Positions 40,985 through 54,630 of a DNA stretch of 64,000 nucleotides are shown piece after piece. The notes under the pieces were generated by a model. That model saw only the letters and a program-made list of their open reading frames with translations. It was not told the origin of the DNA and did not search any database. Numbering within the stretch: the stretch's first letter is position 1; the number at the start of each line of letters is the position of its first letter. The position numbers were made by a program, and so were the translations under genes. This DNA comes from Himantopus leucocephalus (taxonomy: Eukaryota > Chordata > Aves > Charadriiformes > Recurvirostridae), in assembly GCA_003993805.1 (NCBI GenBank), contig RSEF01000012.1:1729832-1793831 (forward strand), given 5' to 3'.

Positions 40985-41065
40985 TGTGCTTCCTCCATGA
41001 CCACAGGAAAGTCATCTTTTCTATGTACTCAGTTTCCCACATGTAAAGTGGGGATAACACACAAA
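40985..41065 (+). repeat. MIR SINE core
   Basis: The plus strand has ccacaggaaagtcatctttt, then actcagtttcccacatgtaa, then agtggggataaca. This is the MIR core in sense orientation. Confidence 0.7.
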
Positions 41066-43739
41066 ACAGGTAACATCTTGCTTATTTAGACAATATTTTC
41101 TTTTGGAAGAGATACACTTCCCCCCATGTAATTACACAGATCTTAGGCAAAGTGGCTCAAGACTATTTGGAGCTCCTAATCACTAATAAAACAAAATCAA
41201 TGTGAAATGATAAGAAAAGCCTTTGAGCACCCCTGCAACAATGTCTAATCCAAAAATCCTAAAATAGTGTATGAATTCAAGTGCCTGAAAATTATTATCA
41301 ATTAATATAAATGCTTAAATATATCTAGCTATTCTACCAAGAATCCTCCTGTGTATATGATACTGTATCATATGGAAATACACAAGCTTTTTTCAGTTTT
41401 TAATGAAAAAATATTTTAATATTATTTTTTAAAATACCACTAGAGGCAAAGTTGACTAGGTTAGAACCTGAATTGGTATGCTTTGTATAAAATGAAAAAA
41501 ATCTGCATTTCGTACAAATACTTCCTGACAAGGAAGTATTAAACTTGATTCTACAGCAGTAAACTGTTGGTTGGCTGTCCACAAGTGCTGAAGAACATTA
41601 TTAATGTTATAGAAATTAAACTTCTAGTTAGGATATGTCAGATATAAAATTGGCACGTGGAGCCCTATTTAATCTTTATTGAGCATATATTGGAAGATGT
41701 CTTTAATGAAATTATGAAGCATGGATATGAAATTAGCATTTAAGGCCAAGAGAAATGATTCGATCATTCTGTATATAAACGGCTATCATTTCATCATTAT
41801 CCTTGGACTGAGCCCAAAACTTTTGTACTTGGCTGAAGCACCGGTCCCAGAAAATCATGTGTTCTTCATTTAAAGACATCATGGGATGGAGAATGTACCC
41901 CTACCCTTGGACATGTGTTCCAGTGGTTAATCCCCTTTAAAAAGGGTGCCTAATTTACAATTTGATTTGTGTGCTTTCAGATTTCAGGTGCTGGTTCTTA
42001 TCGTACTTTTCTCAGATAAGCACCCAGCCTACCTATTCCCTGCCTCCCCTGCTCAGCAATACTTCCACACTGTTATCGAGGCCACTCACGCTATTCTTCT
42101 GAAAAATTAAATAGACTGAGCTCCTTAAGTCTCACACTGTAAAGCTTTAAAAAAAAAAAAAACACCACCCCATTTTTTTTGTGCTCCTCATCTTCAAATA
42201 TTAATACCTTTTAAGAAGAGGGGCACCAAAGCAGCATGCCCTACTTCAGTAGCTGCCTTGACCCCCATTAAACCAGAGGTAAAATTAATTCCTCTTTTCC
42301 ACTCCTGTGGTTTAACAGCCAAGGATCATAGGAGCCCTTTAAGAACACAAAATGATTTTTTCTACAGCATTCCCATTCATTTCACAAGCTGTCCCTTCCA
42401 TCCAGTAAACGTTGCTGTTTCTTTTTAGCCTTTTGGCCAGTTCTTTACTGCTCTGTGCAAGCCTTTCTCAGAAGGTAAAATTATCTGTTCCCCCTTGGCC
42501 TTTACAACAGCTGTCCTTACCATACCATTTAACTGCTTTACAAACATGAATTAACCAATGTGTCCATCGCCACCCTATGGTGTGTATGTTGTGTATTTTG
42601 CAAGGAAGGGCAATCAAGATCAGTACCTTAGATACCAACATCGAGGTAAGATGTTGCAAGGAAAACAGTTTTACCACGTGCTGATTCCATCCAGCTAGGT
42701 ACGTGAGGATACCATCTTCCCTTGGGCAGACTGATAGATCTGGTCCCTGTTCGCTCTACCCCTGCATCCAAATTCCAGGATTTCTTTCCCTGGGCAGCCT
42801 CAATGCCAAGAGGTAAGCTCTGAAAGACAAAGAGCTGCCTGTTTTCAGTGTACATCAAACCAATAGAGTACTGTGCTAAATGGAGATTTGGATCCTGGTT
42901 ATCAGGTGCAGAACAGGACTGCCTCGACATTGTCTATCCTGCTTCTGTCCTCAGAACACCTCGGAGAAGCCGCTATGGAGAAAAGTAGTTTCTGGCCAAG
43001 GGCTGAAGCCTGTTCATGACTGCACCTTCTGGTGAAATTTCACTTTGGGAGGTCCCATGAAGAGGGAACAAGCATAAGCTGGACCAATCAGCAGAAAAAC
43101 AGCAGCAGCCAAATCTACAGGACAGGAGTCCTTCAAATTCCCCCTCCTTAGATGGGGGAGGAGATATCGAATTAGCAAGGTTTCCACTCTTGAGTGACTT
43201 GCTAGGATATTTATGTCCTGAGAGGGGTTTGTATGCTTGCAGCAAGACTTGCCCTACGCAAGGGCTAGCTTGTGCCTGCAAGATAGTTAGCAGTTTCCTT
43301 TAGGAAACATCCAGATCTTACCACAATGCAGTGCAAGTCTCTACCTGCATTCCTATTCCTTATCTTCACTCTCCCAGAAACTAGACTGGTCACCGTGGTA
43401 TAGCACGATATACATAGGCTAACACCAACTGTAGATTCATTTGTGTATAATCCCTTTCTGTTAGACAGGTCTATATAAAGAGCTCCATTCACTGCTATCC
43501 TGATTTTGTCAGAACCTCTCATGCGCACAAACCTGTATCTCATAAGTGTAATGAAAGCTAGTTTCACAGTAATTGTTCTATACATGATTATTATTCAGGC
43601 TGTATTAATGAATATTTTAACTGGAGATTAGGAATAGATTTGCCATGCTCTATTTTTATCATTGTAATGGAAGTGTGCCCCATAATACTGTATTTCTTAA
43701 TTCTTTCATATTATGCTCAGCAGCAATTCAAACTCTCTG

Positions 43740-44195
43740 GATGATGCAGGGTTACAAAAATCTCACTTTGAGAAAGTTGTGGACTTGTTGGAAGGCCTCC
43801 AAAAATCAGAGGCTTAGAAAACATGGCCTGCAAGGGAAGATTGAGGAACTGGGTTGTTAAACCTAGAGATAGGAAACAGAAAGGCCATGATAATGACTTT
43901 CAAATACACAGAATAGCATGACATCTAGGAAAGTAATAACATGTGGATAGTGTAAAAAAAAAAGTTTAAAAGCAGACAGGAAAGTTAGGTTGAACATTAA
44001 GGAAAGTCTAGTTACTTAGTAGTCAGGACAGCAAAACACTGGAATAAGCTATGAGTTTGTGGAGCTTCTGCCCATGGAAAAGCTAAAATTGGGTCACATG
44101 GATGCACTAGGATTGGCACGGATGGTAATAAGGCTCCCCCTAGAAATGAAGTGTGTTTGGCAACTTCTTGGGCTGCCTTCCAGCTCTCTTTTCTA
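43740..44195 (+). mobile_element. CR1/L3-like 3' fragment
   Basis: The plus strand shows ttgaggaactgggttgttaa, acctagagatagg, the block near catgataatgactttcaaat, and aaagttaggttgaacattaa ggaaa, followed by aaaacactggaataagc. This is the sense 3' region of an old CR1/L3-like element. Plus-strand frames at 43645-43860 and 44059-44280 fall largely in it. Confidence 0.75.
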
Positions 44196-44199
44196 TAAC

Positions 44200-47100
44200 A
44201 TGAAGTTTCTAACTAGGCCACCGTTAAGTATGTTCATGCAGAAATGTATCTATCAAAAGGCCAGAATGGCTGATTCATAGGGATTATAATTAATTTCTAC
44301 TTGTTCTCCATGGCTGCAAAATCTCCTGAACTGGCTGGGTATTCGTTTAGTGTCTTTGAAATCCAGCTGGTCCTACAGCTCTACAAAGCTTGCGATTCAT
44401 ATAGGGGAAGCTAAAGGATATTTCACTATTTCAGGCCCAAAACACAGTCCATTAATTACCACAGGTGGTAGAATTTGGCTCTTGCAATGGGAAGGATGAA
44501 TCCTGATAAAGCAACACCATAAACACTATCAGCCGGTAAGAAGGCTGACCCTTTTCTACCTTTATAGCAGGAGGCAGTTACTGTTCCCGACAACATGCAG
44601 AGGAGGAAGGTGGGACAACTGAGAGTGAGAAGTGAAGAGGGAACAGCTTTGCTGCAGGCAAGAAAGGTGCAGCTAGAATTAGAAAGAGCTTACACCTCGC
44701 TCAACAAAGCCATGTGGAGATACTGTGAATGATGGCCTGGAGATGGCCTTGAAGGACCTTTGTAACACAAAATGAACCTTCCACCAGCAGATAGCTGAGT
44801 AAGAATGAGGATCAGATCCCAGTGTGAAAGTAAAGGCTGGGTAATTCTCACCTGTGATCAGAGGCAACCAAGAGCATCAGCAGAAGGACCCACGGAAAGC
44901 AGTCCCTATCAGAGGGCTACCCCCTAAGATACACAGCAGGAAGCCTATGGCTGGGGAGCACAGACTGGCAGGCACAGCAAGCAGCATCCCAAATACTGGG
45001 GGGTAGGTGTACGTATGGAGGAAGATGTACGTTTCTGTGGGAGACGGCTCAGGCCCACAATTATCCCTTAGGTTGCCATCCAAAGGAGCAGCACAGCAGC
45101 ACCACATAAAGGTGAGAGTGTTTTAAGGAAATGCCGTAGCTCCTCATGAAGTGATACTTACAGCTACGCAAAGTTGCCTTGCGAATAAGGATTTTATAAG
45201 CTGGAAGGTTTGAATTTCTGTAAGACAGATGCAGTGTAAGACAGACAGATCTGTCTCACTTCCAGGTCTGAATAGGGCCATTCTGAAGACTGCAACGTAC
45301 ATCTCAGGAGGGCTCCTGTAGTGCTTGTGTCCTTGTTCCTATGTTCCTGTAGGAAGTTATCAGGTAGACCAAAGGCTGGTATGTCCCAGCAAGAGAATCA
45401 GAGGTGTGTCCCAGACACTGTGTCAACTAGATTCATGCTAAAGGAGCAACAATGGCAGTGCATACCATACTCCCTTCCTTGATTTGGCAATGTGTATCCC
45501 ACATGCAGCTTCAAGCTACCATTACTTGAATCCTTCTAGGTCTTAAAAGAGTGAAAGGGGGAAGCTCACATATACTTCTAAATATTAACAAATCTCTTAG
45601 GATCAGGCAGAAGAGCTCATGAAGTCAGGCTATTTTGGAAAGATGTCTGCAAAGAACGAATAAGCATAGTGATGGATTAGCCGCAGAGCCAGTGCCAGGC
45701 TTACAGCACAGGTACAGCCTATAGCCTATTATGCCCCTGGCAAGGTGGCTGCTGCTTACTGTTACTCTTTTCCATTTGTCTTACAACAAACAACTGAGCT
45801 TCAGAAGGAAGCATTCCCTTCCTCAGAGCAGAACTAAAGCAAATTAGCCACAGAATTAATATTTAAGGACCTAGAGCTAAAAGGCATTGAAAAGCAATCA
45901 CTAAAGTGTGAGACCTACTTAGTAAAGCTAAAGTAAAGCCAGGTTATGAGGACGACAGGACAGGGGACTTAGACAACTTCAGTCTCAGTTTTAGCACTGT
46001 GGGGTGCAGAATGCGTGCTGTAATAGAGGAATGATCACAGTACAGCCCCGGCATCACCGGCACAGGTACGAGAAAGCATAGCTCTAAGTCCCTGAACTTG
46101 TGTTGTCCGTGCCCGAGACCATTTGCAAAACATTGTTTGGCAAAAATTGCAGGGCACAGTATATTATCTATATGTAACCTGTTCTTATCACTTTATTTCT
46201 CTATCCCTTGACAAAAGACGTGATGTTAACACACGACTGGAAAAGAACACATTTTGTCTTACCTTTTTCAAAAGGCTATCGGGAGAGAGAAGGGAAAGAA
46301 AAAGAATATATAAGCAAAATATAAATGCCTGAAGTGTTGCTCCTGCTCCTTTACCAGGCACAACCCAAATACTAGGGAGAAATCAGGAATGCCTCCATTA
46401 ACTTCAAAGAGATGCTCTTTTAAATCTTCCGTGAAAAGGATGACATTTTCCGTGTCACCACACAGTGGCACTCTCCCCACACATTTCCCAGAGGTAAATC
46501 TGCAGGCTTTTCTCCTCCATTACCAAGATACCTATGAGCATAAATGCCACCGGGCAGACAGAGTCTTCAGAAACCACCAGTAACTGAAACACGTGCAACT
46601 TGGAACCAGCAGAGATGGTCAAACACCTGCTTTGACAGCACAAGCATTAGTTGATTAGAAGTTGTTGGAAATCAAACACTAGGAAAATCTGACTTAATAA
46701 TTGCTGGTAAATCTATTCTTAGGATCCTTTTTTGTTTTGTTTTGTTTCCTCCCACCCTCTTCTCTGCACACTTTGTTTGCATCTCACTCCCTTGCACTTC
46801 CAACATTCTGGCTTTACCATTTTGAGATCTCAAGTACTTCATGCCACTTCTGTCTTCCATAACTCTCACAGCACCACTCTATAAACTCTGGCAAATCATT
46901 TATTCTCCATGGCTTTCCCAGAGGAAAAGCGCCAAGGACTCCCAAGAAAATACATGTCCACCAAAACACTTCTCTGCTAGACACACTTCATATGTGGATT
47001 TATTCAAGGTGAGAACAATGGCCTGGTGATAGGACTGTGGCAGAGAAACAGGACCAGGTAAGGAGAAGTGATGGAAAAGTAGGGATGAGCTGGAAAAGAG

Positions 47101-48085
47101 CCATTCACACAGGCTTTCCTGGTAAGTGTTGATTTTTCTCCTTAAGAGCTGAATGTCCAGGGACAAAGACAAGCCTTAATCTTTATGACCTAAACATTAC
47201 ACACAACTTGCACAGAGACATGGTATCAGAGCTGATGTCTGTAAAGATGCACATAAAAGATGTGAAAAGTCTTGCTCAGCCCTCCTAACTGACCTTTGGA
47301 AGGAGCCATGTGCTATTGTACGTGGGAGCCAACTGGCTGCTGATAAAATACGTGTCCATCTTAATGCTTTCCCTGAGTTCTTTAAATCACAGATTGATTG
47401 TGTGGGATTTGCAGATAGCAACTCAGGTGTATTTAGCCTCCAGTAAGGCAGAACACGGCTGAATATGCAGGTGCTCTGAAGTACACCTTGAGCCCTTCCC
47501 CTTCCAACCTCCACTTTCTCACTTTCCCAAATCTTATGAAAGGTCTTGCGCTGTGATGACAGAGATGACAAAGATGAGTCTATAAGTAATGGTGAAAACA
47601 CGGCAATAGAGCATGCAACACCTTCAAAGTAGAAAGGGAAGAGGGGTCTCCAGAAAGGGTCCTATCAATTTCCAGCTATTTCTGATCAGTCTCCACCTTT
47701 GCAGCTGCTAGTTCAGATGAGCTAGGCTAGCTGCCAGTTACCCAAGCAGAAGAATCCCAGATGCCTACAGAGATCAAAAGGATTATCACGCATGTATGGC
47801 ATAAACACCAGTGACAGTGCTTCATCTGAGTGAGGAAACTCCCTCCACAGCCAAACCTCTATTTGGAGGCTGGGTCAGAATAGCAAATCCATCAATGATT
47901 TACATTCAGGAAATCATACAGGATTTCACCTAGAGGGACTTTTGTCTTCCCTTTTCAGGAAAGAAACTCAGACAGGAGAACAGTATTCCTTTGGAGAGGC
48001 TATTCCATTGTCCATGAGAAACATCACCCTAGAACCTAAAACCTAAGAACATTCATGATGGTTCAGGCCAAGGTTTTCTTTGGAA
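44200..48085. other. Noncoding region, no gene recognised
   Basis: No exon was recognised. A short (TTTTG)n lies at about 46728-46746. Confidence 0.45.
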
Positions 48086-48089
48086 AACC

Positions 48090-49420
48090 CTTGTTCTTGC
48101 ATAGGGGAAGGCAATAAACAGGCCCTATCCATGTTCTTCCATCTTTGCTATTCTTCTCAGTCATGTCTCCTCCAAGCTGAAGACAACTCATTTAATCCTA
48201 TATAGAAGCCATTCTTGTAATTTTCCCATGCCTAGTATAGTCCTTGAGGATGAAGAAAACAGAACCACATGTTGTATTCAAGGTGAAAGCACATCAAGCT
48301 TTTTTAAATAAAAAAACCAACCAAACAAAAAAACCCAAAACAACACTGAAACCAAAACCAAGCACACGTACCCCCCAACCAGAACACTGCAATAGTGTTT
48401 TCTGGTTTGTTCTTTATTCCTTTCTTAACTTCTAGCATTTGATTTGTCTTTCTGCTAAGCTTGACCTGATGCTTTCATGGAGCTATCTAACATAACTCCA
48501 AGATCTTACTTCGGAGTGGTACGGTCATCTCAAAGCACATGGTTTTATATGCACAGCAAGCACTGTTTTTCTCTGCATGCCTCATTTCACATTTATTCAC
48601 ATGAAATTTCATCCACCATTTTACTGGCCAGCCATTCAGTCTCATAGGGTTTTTCAACAATACTTCACTGTTGACCATCATCTTTGCTGTCTTGAATAAC
48701 TTAATTTTATCAGCAAAGTTTGAGGTCTCACTGTTCCCCCTGTTTTCAGTAGTCATTCCTGTATATGTTCAACATTACAGATCCCAGCACCAACCTGTGA
48801 AACTCTCCTGGCAATATCCTTCCATTGGGATAACTCTTCTCCCATTTACTCCTACCTTGTAATAAATAACTGGCAAAGAGATAGGAAACATCTCAGGACC
48901 TTCTCTCCTAGGCAATGCCTGCTCAGGTTCCCAGTAAGGTATTTTGTAAAAGAACTTTCAGCATGCTGAAAGTCTTACAGAAATCTAGTAGCAGCTGTTT
49001 CACGCATCTACATACTTTTTAAAGAACTCCAAGAGGTTTGCAAGACAAACTTCTTGCCTTTACAGAAATCACATTGACTTTTCCAAAACTGATCGTGCTT
49101 ATCTCATTGTCAAATATATTAATTTTTTTTTTCTGTTACAGCTTTTACTAGTTTATGTACTACAGATGCCAGGCTTACAAGCCTTTGGTTTCCTGGATCC
49201 TCCCAAAACCTTTTTTTAAAGATTGATGATTGATGAGATTTACCCACCCTCCATGCTTCAGGTGCCAAGAAATTTTTAAGAGAAATGTTACACACTGCCT
49301 TTGGCAATGCAGCTATTTCATCCTTGAGTTCCTCAGACCTCAGGTGAAACCTTCCAGTTCTGGCAATTTGTTAACGTTCAAAGCTGCTCAAATGTTGCAT
49401 TCTGGATCCAAATCGCAACT
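48090..49420 (-). mobile_element. Long old CR1/L3-like LINE copy
   Basis: The reverse strand shows the order of an L3-like CR1. The 3'-UTR block is at 48150-48290 (ctcctccaagctgaagacaa), then RT C-terminal and FADD regions at 48560-48730 (aaatttcatccaccatttta, ttttatcagcaaagtttgag), then the GPVLFN-type and SGVPQG-type region at 48750-48830, then a further RT part to about 49400. The frames are broken, and an A-rich insertion lies at 48305-48365. The copy is dead. Confidence 0.8.
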
Positions 49421-51378
49421 CTGTCACAGAACATAAAATGTTGGCAAAACAGATTGGGGGAGCAAGGTGCTACCAACACCCTCACCAAGCAGCCAGGTGT
49501 AAGAGCTCAGAATGAAAGGAGGTCTAGTGAGAGCTGGGTATAAAGCCTCATACACATCCTCCTACACAAATCCCTCTCACATACCCTGTGTAGGAGGGCA
49601 GACCTCATTGCAAAGGTATCAATGATCACCATACTCAAAGTAACAGTGAAACTAAATGACATTTCCCCAATACCCATCCATATCAAGGCCTCATGCTCCC
49701 ACCATCACAGAGCAGCAGCAGTGACAAAAGGCATATGTTTTCAAGTAGTTTAATTTGGCCAAATGAAGTATTTTATTAAGTGGGTGGTTAACTTGGAACA
49801 GATGCATATCACTCAGGTTAACCCTTCCAGCATGATCAAAATCATGGCAGACAGCCAACACCACACTGAGGTGCTAAGACACATGGACAAAGGGAGCACA
49901 TTTAAAAAAAAGAAAAGGAAGATGACAGTATTTATTAAGCCTTCATGTTATGAAGGTCTGAAAGAGGAGGTGCCCCTTCACTGCAGAAATGTGGAAGACT
50001 GCTTCTACTTGCATACCAAGATGGTTGGGGCAGAAGTTGTGATGACAGACAGAGCTTTACTTGCCTTCCTCATCCCTCCATCACCCCCAGATATAGCCAC
50101 TATCGGCACAGCTAGCACCATAGCCACATGGTACAAAGATAGCTAGTTACCTTTAAGAAGACATTTCATAAGTCCTTGTATCATATCCCAAGAGTTGCAG
50201 GATGAGTCTCCTGGGTTGCAGGGAATAAAAAGCAGGGGAAAGGCACACACCAACTGCAGGGCATCTTCAAAGGGATGTACAACAGGCATTAACTCACACC
50301 TCAAAATAGATGTTGCTTTTTGGTTGTACTCATGAGCGTTACAAATTAGAGTACCAAAAGATGACTGTGATTAGAGTGTTTACAGCTTGACTGAAACCCC
50401 AGTAAAACCTCCAGATTGCATGAGGGTTTTTTCATCTCAGATTGTAGGCTAGAAAACTTCAGCAATGCACTTCGGGACTTGAAAAGGAACACACTTGAGA
50501 AGCTGCAATGTCAGATAAGATAGTTCAGAGACTTGGGCCCAATGGTTTACTCTGCCATGTGCACAGAGTATTCACGCAGGCTGCTGGTTTTGCCCAGTCG
50601 CAGGTCTCCAATGTTTGGTGCTACGCCACCTCTGAGAGGAGAGGATCTCTCATGCTGCAGAAGGTCTCTGCATCCAGCTACTCTACTTCCATGTCCCTGT
50701 AAGAGTTCTTCATCTCCCATCCCTATCCTCATTCCCGGTATATTTTAGGAATTCTCTGCAAACCTTCCCTTCCCTTTTTCACACCAGGGGCTCTGAGAAT
50801 TGTTATTCCAAAGGAGTCGATTTGCTCCACTGCTCTTCTCTAATACATGCCCTGCACATGTATGCCCTTATTGCTTTGTCTAACCACACTTGTTCTCTTT
50901 GTGTTTCTTTACCAGGGCTTTCATTTTCTCTCTAACAAAGGACTATGCATGTCAGGATCACAACTGCTTCCTATGCTGAGAAGGCTAGACCTCTTTTCCC
51001 CCCTCTTCTGATCTTTAACAAAACCAGTGGCTTTCTATCCAGAAATCAATCTGGAATATTACAGCTGATCAGATGCAGCATCCACTGGTGGCTTGTCACA
51101 CACAGGCAGTGCAGAGACAGGCATCTTCTTACACTTTCACCTTCCTTCTTTAATGGCCAGATCAAACACACTAACAGTGTTACAGAAATGAAAATAAAGT
51201 ATCTGGGCTCCTCCAGATGTATTCATTAACCAGGTGCTAGGTTTGTCAGGGATTTCAATGGTTTGGGCTTTGAATTTTGACAGCAGTAGTGCCATTTCAA
51301 TCGAGGTAGAATTCAGATTCCACGGATATAAAAAAAATGTTCACTAGGAAGAAAAGGGAAGGGAACTAAAAAGAACAG

Positions 51379-51593
51379 TTCTGCAGAATAAACAGTCTGT
51401 TTTGAAACATCTCAGCCAAAGCAGGAAATGGAGTCTCCGGTCTGTTATCCAGCTTTGGACCCTGCTTTCCCAGGAAGAAAGGANATTCTGCAGAAAAATC
51501 AGTCTGTTTTGAAACATCATCTCAGCCAAAGCAGGAAATGGAGTCTCCAGTCTGTTATCCAGCTTTGGACCCTGCTTTCCCAGGAAGAAAGGA
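51379..51593. repeat. Tandem near-identical copies split by one n
   Basis: Copy A (51379-51483) and copy B (51486-51593) differ by a few substitutions and a 3-base insertion, and are separated by n at 51484. This pattern fits two overlapping contig ends, perhaps of different alleles, joined without merging. Confidence 0.9.
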
Positions 51594-53532
51594 GAGACCA
51601 AGGCATGAAGCACAAGGACACACGCAAGCTCGAAGTGCCCCTGGTTGCAATACAGTGATGAAATTAAGTAGTTCTGGGTTTGGAAAGTTTTGTGCTAGCA
51701 GCAAGATTGAATAAAAGAAACTAGTTTTGCAGGCTTTGCTGACTGTTTTGCAGACTGCTTGAAAGTTGAGGAAAGCAGGCAAACATGTCTCTCAAAGCAA
51801 TCTGTTTTTCTTATAATTATCTTGTGCTCCCGGAGAGTTTCCTCTGGGTTTATGAGAAAGCTAGTAGCATCTGGCTCTTTGGAACCAAGTTCATCCCTTA
51901 CTTCTGCAGTATTTACTTGGCTAATCACTGCAGCTTTGAAAGCCTGGTGTCTCCTAGTCTGCAGGCCACCAGGAGACAGGAATGGCTTGCTTCAAGTAAT
52001 CTAGCCAGAGAGGCGATCAAAACAGGAAGGGGCACAGCAGACCCGACAGGCAGCAGGCATGCACGTGGGAGCCCATCTAAAATTTCAAACTCACTTCTAA
52101 AGGAAATCAGATGGAGATCAGGCTTGGGATTCATTTGCAGGGGAACAATTGGCTTTTCTTATCTGGCCCTCCATTCCTACAGCACACCTGTGACGTGATA
52201 CCCTCCTCCTCATCTGTCTCTCATTCCAGATCCAAGACCTCCTCCCTCCCGCACAATGCTTCACCATCCCACCTTCTCTCGCTGCTCCTACCCGTGCCCA
52301 TCAGAGAACCACGGCACAGGCACTTGCTGCGACTCCTCATTATAGCTCAGAATTTTCCATTGCCCTGTGCAGCCCTCATGGTTATTATACTCTCATCGCC
52401 TGGGCAAGTGAACTCAATCTTCGCTTTTCTGATTTTCTATTGTCTGTTTATTAGATGGACCCTTTGTGAACTCAGCAGTTCACACTCTCCTGTGGTGCCA
52501 AGTGTAAAATTAATATTGACTAAAAAATCTGGGCACTTCTTTCTGGCCAGAGAGGAGACATTTCAAATTAATGGGAATGTTACAGTGTTTCACACCCACT
52601 GTCATCTTTCTGAAACCTCCAACTCTTGCAGCTCATTTCTAATTGCAGGCATTAACTCTTAATGGGCCTTGTCTGTTCCGGGTGGGTGGGTGCCTCCCTC
52701 AGCCAGCGCAGTGCCCACACGCGCTGGGCTGTCTGAGTGTGTCCAGCACTTATGGGGTCTCCTCGCAGGCAGCCAGTAGAGGTGGTGCCATATCAAACAG
52801 CTGCCTGCTTCCACCAGCTCCTTCACACAGCTGTCAGGCAAAGTCATAGGCTCTTCCTCTTTAAAGATGTCCTGACAACCTAAGGCAGGTGAAGGATGTT
52901 TGGCTGAGACCTCAGCTGGCACCAGAAGGGACACAGCCCAAGCACTACTTTCTACCATGCTGCCGGTGAGCTCCCAGGTTGAGTTGGCAGAAATGTCTCA
53001 GAACAAGGAGATCATTCTGTCTCCATGGCAGATAGAATTCTGCTCTCTGGCTGAGACGTGACTAGCAGTGACTGAGGGGACAATTACTGCTAACTGTGGT
53101 AGCTACTACTGTGAGGGGGTAAATGGCTTATTTGGTTTACAGCTGAGACCACAAATCTTTTTGCTAAATATCACCAAATAGCCCCTAAAGAGGCAGTATT
53201 AACTTTTGCTAGCCCAGAAATCATTGAGAGGAGAAATCCTCTATCAGCTGAGCACAGGCTGTGACTCTTGGTGGGGACATCCATGCCAAGAAGTCCAGTC
53301 CCTGGACCTCTCTCCACACATTGCCCTGTTTCCTCAGGGAAGTGCCAGTATTTTCTAACTGGCATCACTGACCCAGCACCACTGCAGAGCTCAGGAGACA
53401 AGACTGCTCAAATTAGACATTTTGAGTGCTTGTAACACTGCCACTGCTGTAAAATGCCACCTCCACTATGGTGTACACATCCACAGGCAGAGCAAGACAC
53501 CAGAGTTGAGTCTTTCGGTGGTTTTCCCTACA

Positions 53533-53551
53533 GCATGCATGCATGCATGCT
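53533..53551. repeat. (GCAT)n microsatellite
   Basis: About four and a half units of the self-complementary alternating purine-pyrimidine tetramer gcat. Confidence 0.85.
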
Positions 53552-53779
53552 AATGTTAGATTTCTTTTAAAGCAACCCCTGGTCCATCTGGCCTTACAAC
53601 TGCTGGGACAGCGCAAGCTGCTTGAGAAACAGGCACTGTGTCCTGTACCTGCAAACAGCTGAGCNTAATGTTAGATTTCTTTTAAAACAACCCCTGGTCC
53701 ATCTGGCCTTACAACTTCTGGGACAGCGCAAGCTACTTGAGAAACAGGCACTGTGTCCTGTACCTGCAAACAGCTGAGC
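53551..53779. repeat. Tandem 114-bp copies split by one n
   Basis: 53551-53664 and 53666-53779 are equal in length with three substitutions, and n lies at 53665. This has the same artefact pattern as the copies at 51.4 kb. Confidence 0.93.
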
Positions 53780-53819
53780 ACTGCAAACCATGAGAGACCA
53801 CAGCCAGGTCAGAGGTGTA

Positions 53820-53870
53820 GTGGGGAAACTGAGGCAATGTATTAACTCAGAGAAGGAGACCTTTCTCTCA
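53820..53870 (-). repeat. Possible MIR fragment
   Basis: The plus strand reads tggggaaactgaggcaatgt, the reverse complement of the MIR ctcagtttcc core. It is short, so uncertain. Confidence 0.45.
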
Positions 53871-54539
53871 CTCAGACTAACTTAACATTTCAGACATGTT
53901 GGCAATCAAGATTTTAGTTCAGTGTATTTCCACAGGCAGTTATGGCTGAGTAATAGATTGGGGTTTTCTACTGCTGGATCAAAATCCCCCCAGGAGGTCA
54001 AGAAACACAGTCCGGAGGATTAGAGACATGCTGAACATGCAGCTATGATCTCAGGCAAAAGAAATCTTGCTCTTGCATTCCTTGCGCACCCTAACCCTTT
54101 ATAGCCAAGAGCTCTTTGCAAGCCTCTTAAAACAAACCTAAAGCAATTACACTGGCATAACACCATTACCACCAGTACCTCTGTGCACTTGCACAGCAAG
54201 CGTAAGAGGGGAGAGTTTAGACTTTATTATTATCACTTCAAATTGTGTTGCCAACATGCAACATTTGAGAAACACTGAGCTAACAAACACAACTGGTATT
54301 TTTTTTCCACTGCTTTCCTCACTTTCATTAACTGTCCCAGGCCAGACCATGCCTGCTACAGAAGACTCCAGTATCACTGCTTTTACTTTTAAAAGGAAGA
54401 TAATACTGAATAAACTTTGTTCTCCAATGAAACTGGACTGAACAAATGAAAGAGGCCAGATGTACAAGTCTCTCCTGGTCACATTAAGTACATTGTAGAC
54501 TTCCAACTGTGTTATAAATGGAGGAGTGGTGCAGTACTA

Positions 54540-54630
54540 CTGCACGTATGAGACAACTGAGGCACAGAGGAGTGCTTGTCACATCACACGCCAGTGGATG
54601 ACCAGGAACTGAGCTCCCACCTTCAACCAT
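54540..54630 (-). repeat. MIR SINE fragment
   Basis: The plus strand has gagacaactgaggcacagag, then cttgtcacatcacacgccag, then aggaactgagctcccacc. This matches the reverse MIR order (core, then gtcacacagc, then the gaaccc block). Confidence 0.7.

Larger units (their letters stand above)
37943..43730. other. Noncoding region with MIR fragments, no gene recognised
   Basis: MIR copies near 38.5 and 41.0 kb, an (AAAAC)n at about 40304-40325 and an AT-rich block at 41270-41780 are present. No exon was recognised. A single n lies at 38246. Confidence 0.45.

Noticed and set aside
52111..52662. 183-codon plus-strand frame
   Set aside because: No domain, low-complexity Ser/Leu-rich content and no splice support.
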